The notes below the pieces were generated by a model. It saw only the letters and a program-made list of their open reading frames with translations, ran no database searches and had not been told where the DNA came from. From NCBI RefSeq assembly GCF_026914185.1, contig NC_070570.1, forward strand, positions 5,084,001 through 5,148,000: 64,000 nucleotides of DNA. The letters are read 5' to 3'. Position numbers and translations under genes: made by a program. This stretch comes from Puccinia triticina (Eukaryota; Basidiomycota; Pucciniomycetes; Pucciniales; Pucciniaceae). Position 1 is the first letter of the stretch, and each line of letters begins with the position of its first letter. Below, piece after piece: positions 10,914 to 21,030 of the stretch.

Positions 10914-11346
10914 TGTTGATTGGTCCCTGTGGAAGGTTCCTAGTACTGCTTGGCGGGTACCAATCACACCCGCCTCACACCTGTGAAGAGGTGCCAGGTG
11001 CAGTGCAAGGTACTGTGAAGCCCACACACCCCTTTGGTTTCACAAGGTTACACAAGACTTGTTCTTTGATTACATCAGCTGTCAATTGTCTCTCATCTAT
11101 ATATTCCGTACTTCCCCGCTCCCCACCTAGCTCAGTAGAGACCCTGGACTGATCCCTCTCTCACTGAGCTACATAGGTAAGCTTCTCTATTCCATTTCTT
11201 CATATTACTCCATGATTCATCTTGTACAGTAGAGACCCCGGACTGACCCCTCTCTCACTGAGCTATCTACATGAAATAAAGCCCTCCAAGAATTTTTCTA
11301 GAATTTCTCCAAGGCATCCCTGCCTTGTCCCTTTGTCCCCTACAGT
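10914..11346. mobile_element. Candidate solo LTR
   Basis: Starts TGTTGATTGG and ends near TTTGTCCCCTACA. Inside are a TATATATTCC promoter-like site and two copies (near 11130 and 11225) of CAGTAGAGACCC followed by CTCTCTCACTGAGCTA. The layout suits a copia-type LTR, but the flanks (GAGAA left, GTTAA right) do not match, so the ends are uncertain. Confidence 0.3.
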
Positions 11347-11351
11347 TAAGA

Positions 11352-11679
11352 CAACGGTGGGCCATTACAGTTACCTGCTAACTTAAAGGTTTGTAAAGTA
11401 TTGAAAAATAAGTTACAATACCAGAAATATGGTTATCTATTTTGCCAACAAAAGTTAACTATAACCTTGAGGGCTTAAAAAATAACATAAAATACCCTCT
11501 ATAGCAGCCAATACAGGCCATTTTTCATCAATACAGCCAAAAATGTATTGTAATCTATTGTAAAGTATTGAAAATTAAATATTTTTTTGTTAAAATTAAC
11601 GGGTTTTCCTTGAAAATAACGGCCGATGTTTTACACAAATCAGCCCATATATTGCAACACATCAAATCGGCCCACCATT
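11352..11679. mobile_element. Short non-autonomous hAT, TIR CAACGGTGGGCC
   Basis: The left end CAACGGTGGGCCATTACAG matches the complement of the right end (CAATGGTGGGCCGATTTG). The flanks AGTTAAGA and GGCTAAGA agree at 6 of 8 positions, consistent with a decayed 8-bp duplication. The terminal CAACGGTG is shared with the autonomous hAT at 21031. The interior is AT-rich and non-coding. Confidence 0.55.
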
Positions 11680-11744
11680 GGCTAAGAGCATTTACATCTC
11701 TTACAGGTCCCTCCCAAGGACAGTGTGGTACCCAGATACCGCCC

Positions 11745-11990
11745 AAGCTTAACAAAGCCTCTCTGGAGGTGTTCCCCACAGGGTCTCTTTCTCACACGTG
11801 GGCTTGCCCCCAAGCATCAAAATTTGGTGTCAGTCCTGACGGGCCTTAGGCCCGGCCAGCACCCATTTTGCACTACATAGCTCATTACACATCAACTGCT
11901 TCCCCAATGGGTTCAAGAGTGGCACAGCCTTGAAGGGTAGCTTCTTGCGCAGCCATCCAGCCATCCATCATCCATTTAGAGCTGCTGGAA
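11745..11990 (-). mobile_element. Truncated copy of the 59406-60177 element, inverted
   Basis: Reads like the reverse complement of 59930-60177: AAGCTTAACAAAGCC, then TCTCTGGAGG, CAGGGTCTCT, GGCTTGCCCCCAAGC, a CTTGCGCAGCCA block and the ATCCATCATC run. The far end is not found before the next element. Confidence 0.6.
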
Positions 11991-12223
11991 ATGCTTGCAA
12001 AAAACATACCAAGCTTATTCCAGTGAGCAGAGCATTCTTTTTTCAACTCCTGTACACATTTTATATGTGGCCTGTATGCCAAATTTAGTTCATTTTGCTG
12101 TACGGTGGGGTGGAAAAACTCCACATTTGGAGTATGGCAGACATAGGAGGCGGGCGAGTTGGAGCAATACAGAATCAAGGATTTAGGCAACAACACATTT
12201 TTCAGTTCAAACAATATACATAC

Positions 12224-12860
12224 CAAGGTGGGCAGTTACGTTACGGTACGTTACGGAGGGCTAATTGGATACCGTAACTTTTTTTTAGTTATCCAAATTA
12301 GCCATTTGGGTAACATAACATTTTTTTTGAGTAACGTAACGTAAAGTAACTTTTTTTATTTTTGAGTTTTGGAGGTTTTGGATAACGTAACTTTTTTGGG
12401 GTGGACATTTTTTGTTCAATATTCTCAAAAAATAGTTCATTTGAATAATGAATTAAGCATAATGGTTAGTGCTTGCCACTTGTATGTTTTGCAATATGCA
12501 GGTTGCGGGTTCAATCCTCACTGTGCACCTATTTTGACCTGACACCCTGGGCAGAAACTGGCATCAGTGGCTGTTTTACATCAACTTGAGCCCAATACGT
12601 ACTCATATTGAACAAAAAAACCCACAAATAGTCATTTCTCTTGGGAAGTTACGGCAAAGTTACCCAAATTTGGGCAAAACTGTAATGTAACCCATTTTGT
12701 TGAAAGCTTCTGGGTAACGTAACTAGAAAATAAACAGCCCTTTTTCTGCGGCAGATATCGTAACTAAAATCAAGGTATCTGTACCTACTGGGTAACGTAA
12801 CTTTAAAAGTTACGTTACAGTTACGTTCCCAATTACGGGTAACGTAACGGCACACCCTTG
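12224..12860 (+). mobile_element. TIR element with an internal tRNA-like segment
   Basis: 637 bp. The left end CAAGGTGGGCAGTTACGTTA matches the complement of the right end (CAAGGGTGTGCCGTTACGTT). TACATAC flanks both sides exactly, so a 7- or 8-bp target duplication is visible. Inside, at about 12452-12532, is a tRNA-like stretch: a D-arm-like AGCATAATGGTTAGTGCT and a B-box/T-arm-like GCGGGTTCAATCCTC. Multiple GTAACGTAAC motifs sit near both ends. It has no coding capacity. A diverged copy lies at 4600-5025. Confidence 0.75.
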
Positions 12861-12922
12861 TACATACATATTCATGTACTCATGAGCAGCAATTAAAACT
12901 TTCATGTAATTATCCAATAGTA

Positions 12923-12950
12923 CTAGAGGCCAAGGCGGCTGCACCGCTGC
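12923..12950 (-). mobile_element. Helitron 3' terminus (family A)
   Basis: On the minus strand the end reads GCGGTGCAGCCGC hairpin, CTTGGCCT, CTAG, then a host T. It is nearly identical to the terminus at 13586. The matching 5' end could not be located. Confidence 0.6.
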
Positions 12951-14212
12951 AGGGCATTCATGTCCCTCTTTGAAATTCTGCATATTTTTTATACTGAGTC
13001 CTGTAGAGGAGGATCTGGTTCTGTGTTCAAGATCTTGTGTGTATATTGCAAGATGAAGAGGAATTGGGTTCTCTCTCCAGCACGGCTCTATAGATATGAG
13101 CCATGACATGTACATGCATAGAGCCCTCATGGCTCATAACAACAATTCCCATTGCCCTGAAACTCCGCAAACCCTCAACACCAAAACCCTGTGTCTCACC
13201 ATCACTTCTCTCCCCAAGGAAAGCAGTTGTGATCTGCCCATTGATCTCCTGTCTTTGTGAAAACTGGCTCAGCGCCGCAAGCCATAAATTTCAAGGTCTC
13301 TGGTTACATTCAAACTAACCATGTAAATAGAATTTTTGCAGAGTTGAATGTAATAATTACTGTCTAATTTCTCTTTGATGCCACAACCTTGGTGAAACCT
13401 GTTGGATTTTAGAAGGGAGCCAAACTGATTGGTGTCAGGTTCAAAAATGAATCTGTTAATTAACAAGAATGACCACAGCCTCCCAAGCACAGGCTGGATT
13501 GATATTAATACTTTAAATTGCTTCAATGCTCCACTTTTCAATACCGGAAGATATCAGAAGCCGACAATTGCAAGTTTAAGCAATACTAGAGGCCAAGGCG
13601 GCTTCGCCGCTGCAAATGCAGAGATTGATTTCTTTACTTCCTTGGTATTAGTATAATCCTCCCTGCCAGGAAGTTTTATCCAGACATCATGTCACAGCCT
13701 TAAAATTTAAGCACTCCCCATAGGCTTAGTCCAAAGAGAAATAGGACAGTTTGCATCTAAGGTTTTAGAAACTCTTCTTATCGCATGCGCAGAGTGGCTA
13801 AAAAGCCAGATGTGAACCATCCTAAAGTCAAGGCTTTAAGCCTTGCACAACTCTCCCCAATGTGGAATATTCATCCTCCACTCTGATTCTCTTTCTGCAC
13901 AAATTTCCCTTGACTGGTATTACCAGAGACCCATAACACAATTATGGATTTGATAATTGTTTTTTCTTATCATTTAGATATTATGGCAGATTTCTCACCC
14001 GTACCACATTGGTTATCCTCAAGTAGATAGATGAGAATCTGATTGTTACAGAATTTTCAATTGAGCTGACAACAATTTTCCATGCCTATCCATCCCATTC
14101 ATCAGCTCATCACAATTGATAGTCTTATGATCCAAAAATTATCAGATCTAAGTGTTTTTTCTGTTATTGGGCACTGTGGAAGACCTTTAGTTAAGTTAAT
14201 TAAGGGTGTTCA
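12951..14212. other. Spacer, probably Helitron interior
   Basis: No domain-bearing frame. A short inverted repeat, GAGCCATGACATG with CTCATGGCTC, lies at 13095-13137. The segment probably belongs to the two minus-strand Helitrons whose 3' ends lie at 12923 and 13586. Confidence 0.4.
13586..13612 (-). mobile_element. Helitron 3' terminus (family A), second copy
   Basis: The minus strand reads GCGGCGAAGCCGC (5-bp stem, 3-nt loop), CTTGGCCT, CTAG, host T. Same orientation as the 12923 copy, 663 bp away. A WD40 gene fragment at 14540-14720 may be cargo of this element. Confidence 0.65.
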
Positions 14213-14384
14213 AAGTTGAAATCATAAAATTTTCAATGCATAAAATCATAAATTATAAAACTTTCAAGTGATGATTTCATATGTACCATTCTAGAAATGT
14301 TGCTCTAATTTGAGTGCTTGGGTGCAACATATTTTTTTCAGCTTAGAATTTTATGATTTTATGCAAGTCAACTTTGAACACCCT
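14213..14384. mobile_element. Palindromic MITE, family AGGGTGTTCAAAGTTGA
   Basis: 172 bp with exact terminal inverted repeats AGGGTGTTCAAAGTTG / CAACTTTGAACACCCT. The arms contain AAATCATAAAATT blocks. A second copy lies at 56721-56919. Confidence 0.85.
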
Positions 14385-14539
14385 AATTGAATAAATTGAC
14401 AGCATTCAATCATAGCATTGCAATTTTTTTTGATCTATACACATTTATTTATTAGGGCAATGGATTATGTGATGTTTTCTGCCCAGATTCCCACAGTAGA
14501 TTGCAAATAATCAATTGATTTTCACATGTCAATTAAGTC

Positions 14540-14720
14540 AGTTGTGTAGCCCTGCTTTGTGAATCCCACAATTTAATGGTGTTGTCAGTGAAGCCAGATA
14601 CTGCCTTATGATCACGCGGGCTAATTCCAAGAACAGAATCCTTTTTTACAAGTGGAAAGATAATTTTTGTGCGTAGTGATTGTATTCTAAGAGCCAATGA
14701 TGATTGACCTTTTGATTGAG
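14540..14720 (-). pseudogene. Fragment of a WD40-repeat protein gene
   Basis: The minus-strand frame contains VLGISPRDHK and VSGFTDNTIKLWDSQ, which is one WD40 blade with its terminal WD, then a stop shortly after. Only one blade is present and the upstream frame runs into the GTGCACTCC array, so this is a gene fragment, possibly captured by a Helitron. Confidence 0.4.
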
Positions 14721-14744
14721 CTAGGGAAGCCAAAGGGTCAGCTT

Positions 14745-14925
14745 TTATGCACACCAAAGAAATACCACATGCACACCATTTTTGGTGTGCATTACCCATG
14801 CACTCCAAAGAAATGGAGTGCACACCCACGCACTCCAAAACATTGGAGTGCACACTCATGCACTCCAAAAAATTGGAGTACACACCCATACACTCCAAAA
14901 AACACGGTGTGCACACTCATGCACT
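14745..14925. repeat. Palindromic array of GTGCACTCC / GGAGTGCAC
   Basis: Five or six alternating units of the form ATGCACTCCAAA...TTGGAGTGCACAC, each self-complementary and about 35 nt long. Related short arrays lie at 16285-16355 and 58310-58430. Confidence 0.75.
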
Positions 14926-16284
14926 ACCTGATTAGTAGGGGATTTCTATTTATTCCCACCAATGGTGGGCTTCTAGTAGAAGCCCACCAAGTCTAGCATA
15001 GAAATTCTATGCTACACTACACTTGTGGGCAACTCTGTTTTAGCCAAGCTGTGCTCACAGCAGCCCTTTTGCCTGTAGTGTTAAGTTGCTGCTACCACCC
15101 CTACCCTACAAAGATTTTGGCAGCAAGAAAAGACAAAAAACCATTCCAAAGAGCTTTAAAAAAGTGTAGAAGGATTTTTTGTGACCTGTGCGAGTTGCAT
15201 AGGAGCAGAGAAGATGCAATTCACCTAATTCTACCATACAACTTAGTGGAATCCTGCAAAAGTTAAAACTACACCATAGCAATGCTTTGTTTAGCTTAGC
15301 TGGAACACTGTTGATCCTAAAATTGAATATTAGTCTCACCAGGATATACTTGCTTGATTTATTCACTTCTTTTAGCTTGGTTATTTCTGCCTCTTTTTTA
15401 CATTGCTGGATTTATTGATTTCACACGGCTGCACCCCACTTTTTTCAAGTGATTGGGTGTTGTGGAACTCCAACCGGTGCTGGGCCGTCGGCAGTTACTT
15501 GAAGGGAAAAGTGCGCTGTGCGCTGCCTTTGCGGTGATCCGGAAAAAAAAGAGCCGTGCAGATTTGAAATATAGCTTTGGGAGGGGGGGGGGGATTTGTA
15601 TTGAGAGGCGACGGGGGTTAGATCCTCGTCGGCGGTGGTTTATTTTGGAAAACTCAAAGGAAAAAAATTCCGGAAGGAAGCCGGCGAGAGGGGCCGGAAG
15701 TTGTGATCAGGAAGAGGTTTCTGCGACTCGGGAACCGGCAGCTGAGAGCTTGTAACTCAGAAGCCACGCGGGGAAGTGACCAATAAGCTCTTGATATGTA
15801 ATTGCTAGGATTCGGGGTTGACGGATGATCTGAGATGAAAAATATGGTTCAGACAAAGTCCATGCCGCTCCAAAGCCTGAGTTTGAGCTGAACTCAAACC
15901 TTGGAGTTGGTGACATCTGTGGACAGGTCATCATAACACCCACGCGCACAAGCGCGCAACAACAACAAGAGAAGAAAGGAAAGAAAGAAACAACACCAAC
16001 AAAAGAAAACCAACGGAGACAAAACAGAAACAAAACCAACCCTCCGCATAACAAAACCTCTCCAACGCGCGCATTTTAGAACCAAAGAAACAAAAGACAG
16101 GAAAACAGAAAAAGAAAAGACACAGAACAACCAAGCAAGAAACCGGGGTCCTTGATCCTGAAACATCTTGAGGATTCCGCCGCGCGCAAGGCGCGCTGAT
16201 TGATCTTGACGTTCCATGATTTGTTGTCTTGATGGCTGGAAACCTGGAGAAATCCTCTGCGCCACGGGCGCCGCGAAAATGATC
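14926..16284. other. Spacer bounded by two GTGCACTCC arrays
   Basis: Contains a poly-G run near 15583 and overlapping minus-strand frames (15707-16343) rich in Phe/Leu/Val that come from a purine-rich + strand. No domain is recognised. The matching arrays at both edges suggest one old element, but its ends cannot be set. Confidence 0.4.
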
Positions 16285-16355
16285 ACCACAGTGTGCACTC
16301 CAATTTCTTGGAGTGCATGGGTGTGCACACTAATGCACACCAAAAATGGTGTGCA
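16285..16355. repeat. Short GTGCACTCC palindromic array
   Basis: GTGTGCACTCC, TTGGAGTGCATGG and an ATGCACACC...GGTGTGCAT hairpin. It is followed at 16361 by CAACGGTGGGCCGC, the same terminus as the short hAT at 11352, but no partner end is seen. Confidence 0.6.
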
Positions 16356-16459
16356 TGTGGCAACGGTGGGCCGCTACGCTACGCCAAAAAATGAGCTAAC
16401 AGCGGATTACGCGGCCCTTTCCGCAGCATTGAACCACTTAAACTGGTGAGAATATTCTA

Positions 16460-17190
16460 GGAGCCTCCCTGATCAAAATGGTCCAGCAGGACCATTGCAT
16501 CAGGGAGTCAGGACATCCTGGTTACCAGATGCAGAGCCAAAATTCCATTTTGAGGACAGTTCAGCTCACCAGGAAAAAAAAGTAGTCACTTGATGGCAAG
16601 TGACATGACACAGCTTTCTTTTCAGCTCCAACACTGCTCCAATGCTGCTCCTCTCCACCAGCACATCTAGGGCTCACATGATAGGTGTCAGGATCAAAGC
16701 ACTCAATGTGAAAAAACCAGATGATGCTCAGCTTTTGCCCTGGCCCAGCTGATGCTCAGCTTTTACCCTGGCCCAGATGATGCTCAGCTTTTACCCTGGC
16801 TCAGCTGATGCTCAGTTTTTCCCCTGGCCCAGCTGATGCTCAGATTTGGAACTTGCCACCTGATGATCATTTTTGGCCCTGGCACAGCTGATGCTCAGCA
16901 TTGGCCGTGGCTCAGCTGATGCTCATCTTTGGCCCTAGCCAGCTGATTTTCAGCTCTGATCCTGTTCAAGCTGATTCCCATCTTTTTCCCTGGTCTGGCT
17001 CAGCTGATACTCAGCAAGCTGATACTCAGCAAGCTGATACTCAGCAAGCTGAGCATCAGCTGGCCAGCTGGCCCAGGACTGGGTCAAAGCTGAGCATCAG
17101 CTGGGACAGGACTAGAAAAAGGCTAAGAAAAGACTGGTACAAAGCTGAGCATCAGCTGCGCCAGGACTAGTAAAAAGTTGAGCATCACCT
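16460..17190. repeat. Repeat element X, copy 1, with inverted CTGATGCTCAGC arrays
   Basis: The left half is single-copy (CACCAGGAAAAAA, GTAGTCACTTGAT, TTTTCAGCTCC). From 16725 on there are about eight units of GCTGATGCTCAGCTTTT spaced about 30 nt apart, then three copies of AAGCTGATACTCAGC. After these come the complementary units GCTGAGCATCAGCTGG, so 16725-17190 is a large imperfect palindrome. The left half matches 20830-21022, which lies beside the intact hAT. Confidence 0.65.
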
Positions 17191-17541
17191 GGGCAATGTG
17201 CATAAGTGATTGGGGGAGAAGGGTAAAAACTAAGGGCGGACAAGTTCGTTGGTGACAGACGAGGTTTTAACATTCCTTAAGGCAAAATAAAACTTGAAAA
17301 TGTTTGTTTGGACCGGGACCGGGTGGCCCCCACAGTCGACATCAATCGTGAGAAAAGTTGCGATGGAAGAATGATCAGTCGGGCTTTGGAATCAAGTAGG
17401 ATGGTTAGAGAACCAATACTACTGCAATTTATCGCGGTTCATAACTAAACTAGGTAGGTTAAAAAAACTACGGCTGCGGAGTACAATGTGACTATCAATG
17501 GTAGTAATAATAGTGACGTGGCCCGGGCCCCATACATGGTG
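17191..17541. other. 3' flank of the RING-H2 gene
   Basis: Non-coding on both strands. It likely holds the 3' UTR of the minus-strand gene that stops at 17542. Confidence 0.5.
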
Positions 17542-18707
17542 CTAATGCAGATGAACTAAGAGCACGATGGTAAATAAGAGCAGTGGGATTCCGACAACAT
17601 ACAAGGAGGGATTCTTGAGGATAGAGGGGCAGTCACATTTGTAGCGCTCTACTGTCTTCACTTTCTTGACCAAAAGTTCAGATCCAACTCCAACAACTGG
17701 ATAATCTTTCAAATCTGAACGACTCGGATTGGCATTCTGGTTGTACCTGCAGAGCTGACAGATGTCGTACCATACTACCTGGCGTGGTCCAGCACATTTC
17801 CGATGGAGAGCGTGTCCGCATGTTGGCCAAGCTAATATGGGGCTTTCTGGTTCCTCGTTCGGGGCATTTTTCGGATCATTTGGCGGATCGTTTGTCGAGC
17901 CAGGGCTTGGATGACTATCTTTCGGAACACTTTCTGGGTCTTCTTTCCGATCATCAACCAATTCCTCACGGCAAACCGGACATTGTCTTGGATAGTCTTT
18001 CCCATTAATCTTTATTGTCATCTGTTGCGGATCCTCTATTGAAATTACATGTGAATGAGGAGGGGAATCGCTAGAATGACCGTGGCCATTGAGCATCTGT
18101 TGATGAGTATGAGAATCGATTTCTGAGACCGGGTTCCCGCTCGAAGTAGTTCCGCCGTGGCTTATTTCTTCGATTCCTTCATCAAGCATGATCTCCCATT
18201 GGGCCTTCTGGGGCTGCAAAAGAATACATGAGTGTGGTGGTTAGTTATCGAGAAATCATTGAAAGATTGAGTCTGCTTTGGCAGAGGAGAAATAAGAATT
18301 CTTAACAAACTTCATGATTCGAGTGTAACGCCGGGTCTTCAGTTCCACCAGATTGGGATATACCCTTTGGAGATGATGGGAGACAGATGGGAATGGAATC
18401 TGATAATTCGCTGCTGCTGCTTGTCGGATGATGTCTTGCGGCCGATGAACACTCAGTCATTTCAGTCATGCGATCGGCTCCTACCGACTCGAGCTGAGTC
18501 GCGGGTTCCTCATGGAAGACGTTCATCGCAGCCACAGTGCTTCGGTCGACGAGCTGTTGATGGGCATAAAACACAGAGATCGCTTGGTGAGCTTCATGCA
18601 TACTGTTCCGGAGCTCCAATCCTCAAGTAGGTGTAACGTAGACTTACACATGTCCCGAAAACTAGGAGAATAAATAACTTAGTAAAGGTCGGGACCAGGT
18701 TGGCCAT
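17542..18707 (-). CDS. RING-H2 finger protein with signal peptide and C-terminal membrane anchor
   Basis: Three exons on the minus strand: 18707-18648, 18613-18311 and 18213-17542, about 344 residues. Exon 1 gives MANLVPTFTKLFILLVFGTC, a likely signal peptide. The RING-H2 ligands are CPVC, then a 48-residue Asp/Pro-rich insertion, then CGHALHRKC and CQLC, so all eight zinc ligands are present. The last 20 residues (LYVVGIPLLLFTIVLL) form a membrane segment. The family role is E3 ubiquitin ligase. The layout suggests an endomembrane protein; that is inference. Intron 2 (18214-18310, GT-AG) is clear. Intron 1 would be only 34 nt, so either the joint is real but very short, or translation starts at an internal Met in exon 2 and there is no signal peptide. 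A TATATAAT at about 18793 suits the upstream start. Confidence 0.68.
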
Positions 18708-19382
18708 TGGGTATGTGCAATAATGATTGTTTCACTGGCGGATTGTGATCTTTAAATGTGGTCAAAGCTAGTGGCGAATAGGAGGAAAGGCATTATATAT
18801 TCTTCAGCCCGCTTCCGCTGGGCGATTTTTCTTTCCTTGAAGAGTGCTCTCAAACAGGTACACTTTCAGAGTAGTTTCACGCTGATACATACCAAGGTCT
18901 TTGTGAATGGTAAAACTCTCTAGACTGTTCCTCTGACATATTTTGACTGGGATCTTCTCCAGAACTCTTGAAACTAATGCCGAACTAATCTACATACTAA
19001 TCCTCTTGTTGAGCGGTTAAGCCGGTCATTGAGGGGTGTGTCACCACAGTGAGTCCGTGAGAATATGGTATCTTGGTATCTTCGAGCATCACCCGGGCGG
19101 CCAGGTATGTAGAGACGAGGGAATAAGGATAAGATGAGGATGAAGCCATGCTTCCTCTCTATCGTTTGGTGTAACATACCATACAAAAAAGCCACGAAAT
19201 GGGGGTATAAAAATGATGCAAAAAAACATCTCCATTGAATTTGAGGCTCACCGCTTTACCTCAAGGTCCTGCGGAGGGCCTTCGGGCCCCCTTGGAGGGA
19301 CTTCATAAAAACCCCCGCTGTGTGTCGGTATGACACACAACCATCCAGACACAGAACCCGTCCGATTCGCAACTTATCATCG
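18708..19382. promoter_or_regulatory. Shared divergent upstream region of the RING-H2 and FMN1 genes
   Basis: 675 bp between two genes transcribed away from each other. TATATAAT (minus) at about 18793 is 85 bp from the RING-H2 start. GGTATAAAAATG near 19205 and CATAAAAACC near 19306 face FMN1. No coding signal otherwise. Confidence 0.4.
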
Positions 19383-20177
19383 ATGTCATCCGTAGCGCCA
19401 CGGGCTCCGCCATCCACCACGATTCAAAACCGGCCATCACCATCGCAGCGACCCCAAGATGAAGCGGGACCAAGGCCGACGATCATCGGGCCTGATAAAG
19501 GCCCCGAGCCCCCATTCCCGGTCAAGCTTTATGGCAAAGTAGAGCATGGATTCAAACGCGGCTCACGAGAGTTGGGATGTCCGACTGCAAACCTGCCCGC
19601 ATCACTCACAAACAATCCAGCACTCCAGCGGAACGGCGTTTACTTTGGTTGGGCATCCGTTTGGATCACCTCGCCCAATCCGTTGCCACCTGTCATCAAA
19701 CCGATGGTCATGAGTGTTGGCTATAATCCAGTTTATGGGAACAAGTCTCGGACGATCGTCAGTTTCACTCCTTACTTCCTCCCGTTTACATCTTCCAACT
19801 TGACTCACATCTCATCATCACTTGGCGTTCTGGCTCTCTGTCCCATCTACCAGGAGGTTCATGTGATCCACACATTCGACCAAGACTTCTATGACGAAAT
19901 CGTCAAAGTAATCGTGACCGGTTTCATCCGTCCGGAATATAACTACACGTCGAAAGGTGCTCCCGTTTATAACTATGCTCCCCGGGCCTCGCATTTCTCA
20001 TTTTTTTTTTGTGGGGAAACTGATTGCAAACATCTTCTTTGGCTTGTTGACGGGTTGCAAAATTGTTCAGAGGCACTGATTCAAGATATTGAGATCGACA
20101 AAACGGCGGCTCTTGAAAGCCTCAAACGACCCGGATATCAAACGTTTTCTGAGGATGATTTCTTACTGAACATCTAG
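19383..20177 (+). CDS. FMN1: Riboflavin kinase
   Basis: ATP:riboflavin 5'-phosphotransferase, which makes FMN from riboflavin; usually on membranes of mitochondria or ER in fungi. Exons are 19383-19757, 19854-19956 and 20071-20177, giving 194 residues. The first 50 are a Pro/Ser-rich lead. The kinase barrel follows with GSRELGCPTANLP (the PTAN nucleotide/metal motif), NGVYFGWASV, GYNPVYGNKSRTI joined by splicing to EVHVIHTFDQDFYDE, GFIRPEYNYTSK, and the C-terminal helix EALIQDIEIDKTAALESL. Both introns lack in-frame stops for part of their length, so an unspliced reading looks open. Removing them restores the family sequence exactly at both joints. The ATG at 19383 is the first one in frame. 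The protein appears complete. Confidence 0.93.
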   Translation: MSSVAPRAPPSTTIQNRPSPSQRPQDEAGPRPTIIGPDKGPEPPFPVKLYGKVEHGFKRGSRELGCPTANLPASLTNNPALQRNGVYFGWASVWITSPNPLPPVIKPMVMSVGYNPVYGNKSRTIVSFTPYFLPFTSSNLTHISSSLGVLALCPIYQEVHVIHTFDQDFYDEIVKVIVTGFIRPEYNYTSKGAPVYNYAPRASHFSFFFCGETDCKHLLWLVDGLQNCSEALIQDIEIDKTAALESLKRPGYQTFSEDDFLLNI

Positions 20178-20830
20178 AGTCCGTCTACGATTACGGAGAA
20201 TTCCCAGTATTTAAATGTTAATCCATAATCTAAAGATCATCTGTATATCTACGACGAGGTTAGCTACATACAACTGGCCAGAGCTGAGTAAATAAGACAC
20301 GCACCAATGAACTGGAGACATGAGGATGCGCAGAAATGTTCGTCTTTCTCTTCATGGTCTGATTGACGAACTTAACCCCAGGCCTTCACTAATGTAGGCC
20401 TGTGTCTTGCGAAGCGAGCCTCCAACAGCCCTCGGCAGGAGGGACTTGCACCCAGTTGACCCATTTTGCGGGGGCTAGAATCTAACTAGAGGTGGGGGGA
20501 ATTTCCAAACCTTTACGATTCCTTGCTTCTGTAACTTTATTTTGAATAAAACTGCCTGCATAGGTTGAAAACTAGCCTGCACCTGTCCAACCTATAGAAT
20601 TTGGGACATTTGACAGCATTCCTTCCACTCCAACAAAAAAATGTTAAATACACCCAAATTGTTGATTTTGGACAGGGAAGGTTTGTGCTGTGGTTTATGA
20701 AGGTGGGATAAACAGAGATAGAAAAAAAATGTATTCTTTCCTCCAGCATGTTCTGCTGACATTGAGCTAATGACATAGGAGCAGGTGTGGTAGTTGAGCT
20801 GTAGGAAAAACAAGCAAACTACCTCAATAA
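20178..20830. other. Spacer between FMN1 and repeat element X
   Basis: CTTGCGAAGCGAGCCTCC followed by AGGAGGGACTTG near 20407-20450 resembles the hairpin region inside the 59406 element (CGCGAAGCGCGAGCCTCC, GGAGGGACTTGG). It may be another broken copy. No gene recognised. Confidence 0.4.
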
Positions 20831-21030
20831 TACCATTGTTGGTGTGTCAGTTGGGGGAGCTAGGGTCTAAGTTCCTCCTGGTGGTGTGTCAGCCACAGAG
20901 TGCATGTCACAGTACTTTACACCAGGAAAAAACAGTAGTGACTTGATAACAATTGTCATTCTGCAACTTTGTTTATAGCTCCCAGGCTATTGCAATCCTG
21001 CTCTGCCTTTTATTTGATGCTTGCTGGTGG

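Noticed and set aside
15707..16343. Minus-strand frames with apparent membrane segments
   Set aside because: Hydrophobicity comes from a purine-rich + strand; the start lies inside a GTGCACTCC array.
16361..16400. Second short hAT starting CAACGGTGGGCC
   Set aside because: No partner terminus or duplication found within a reasonable distance.
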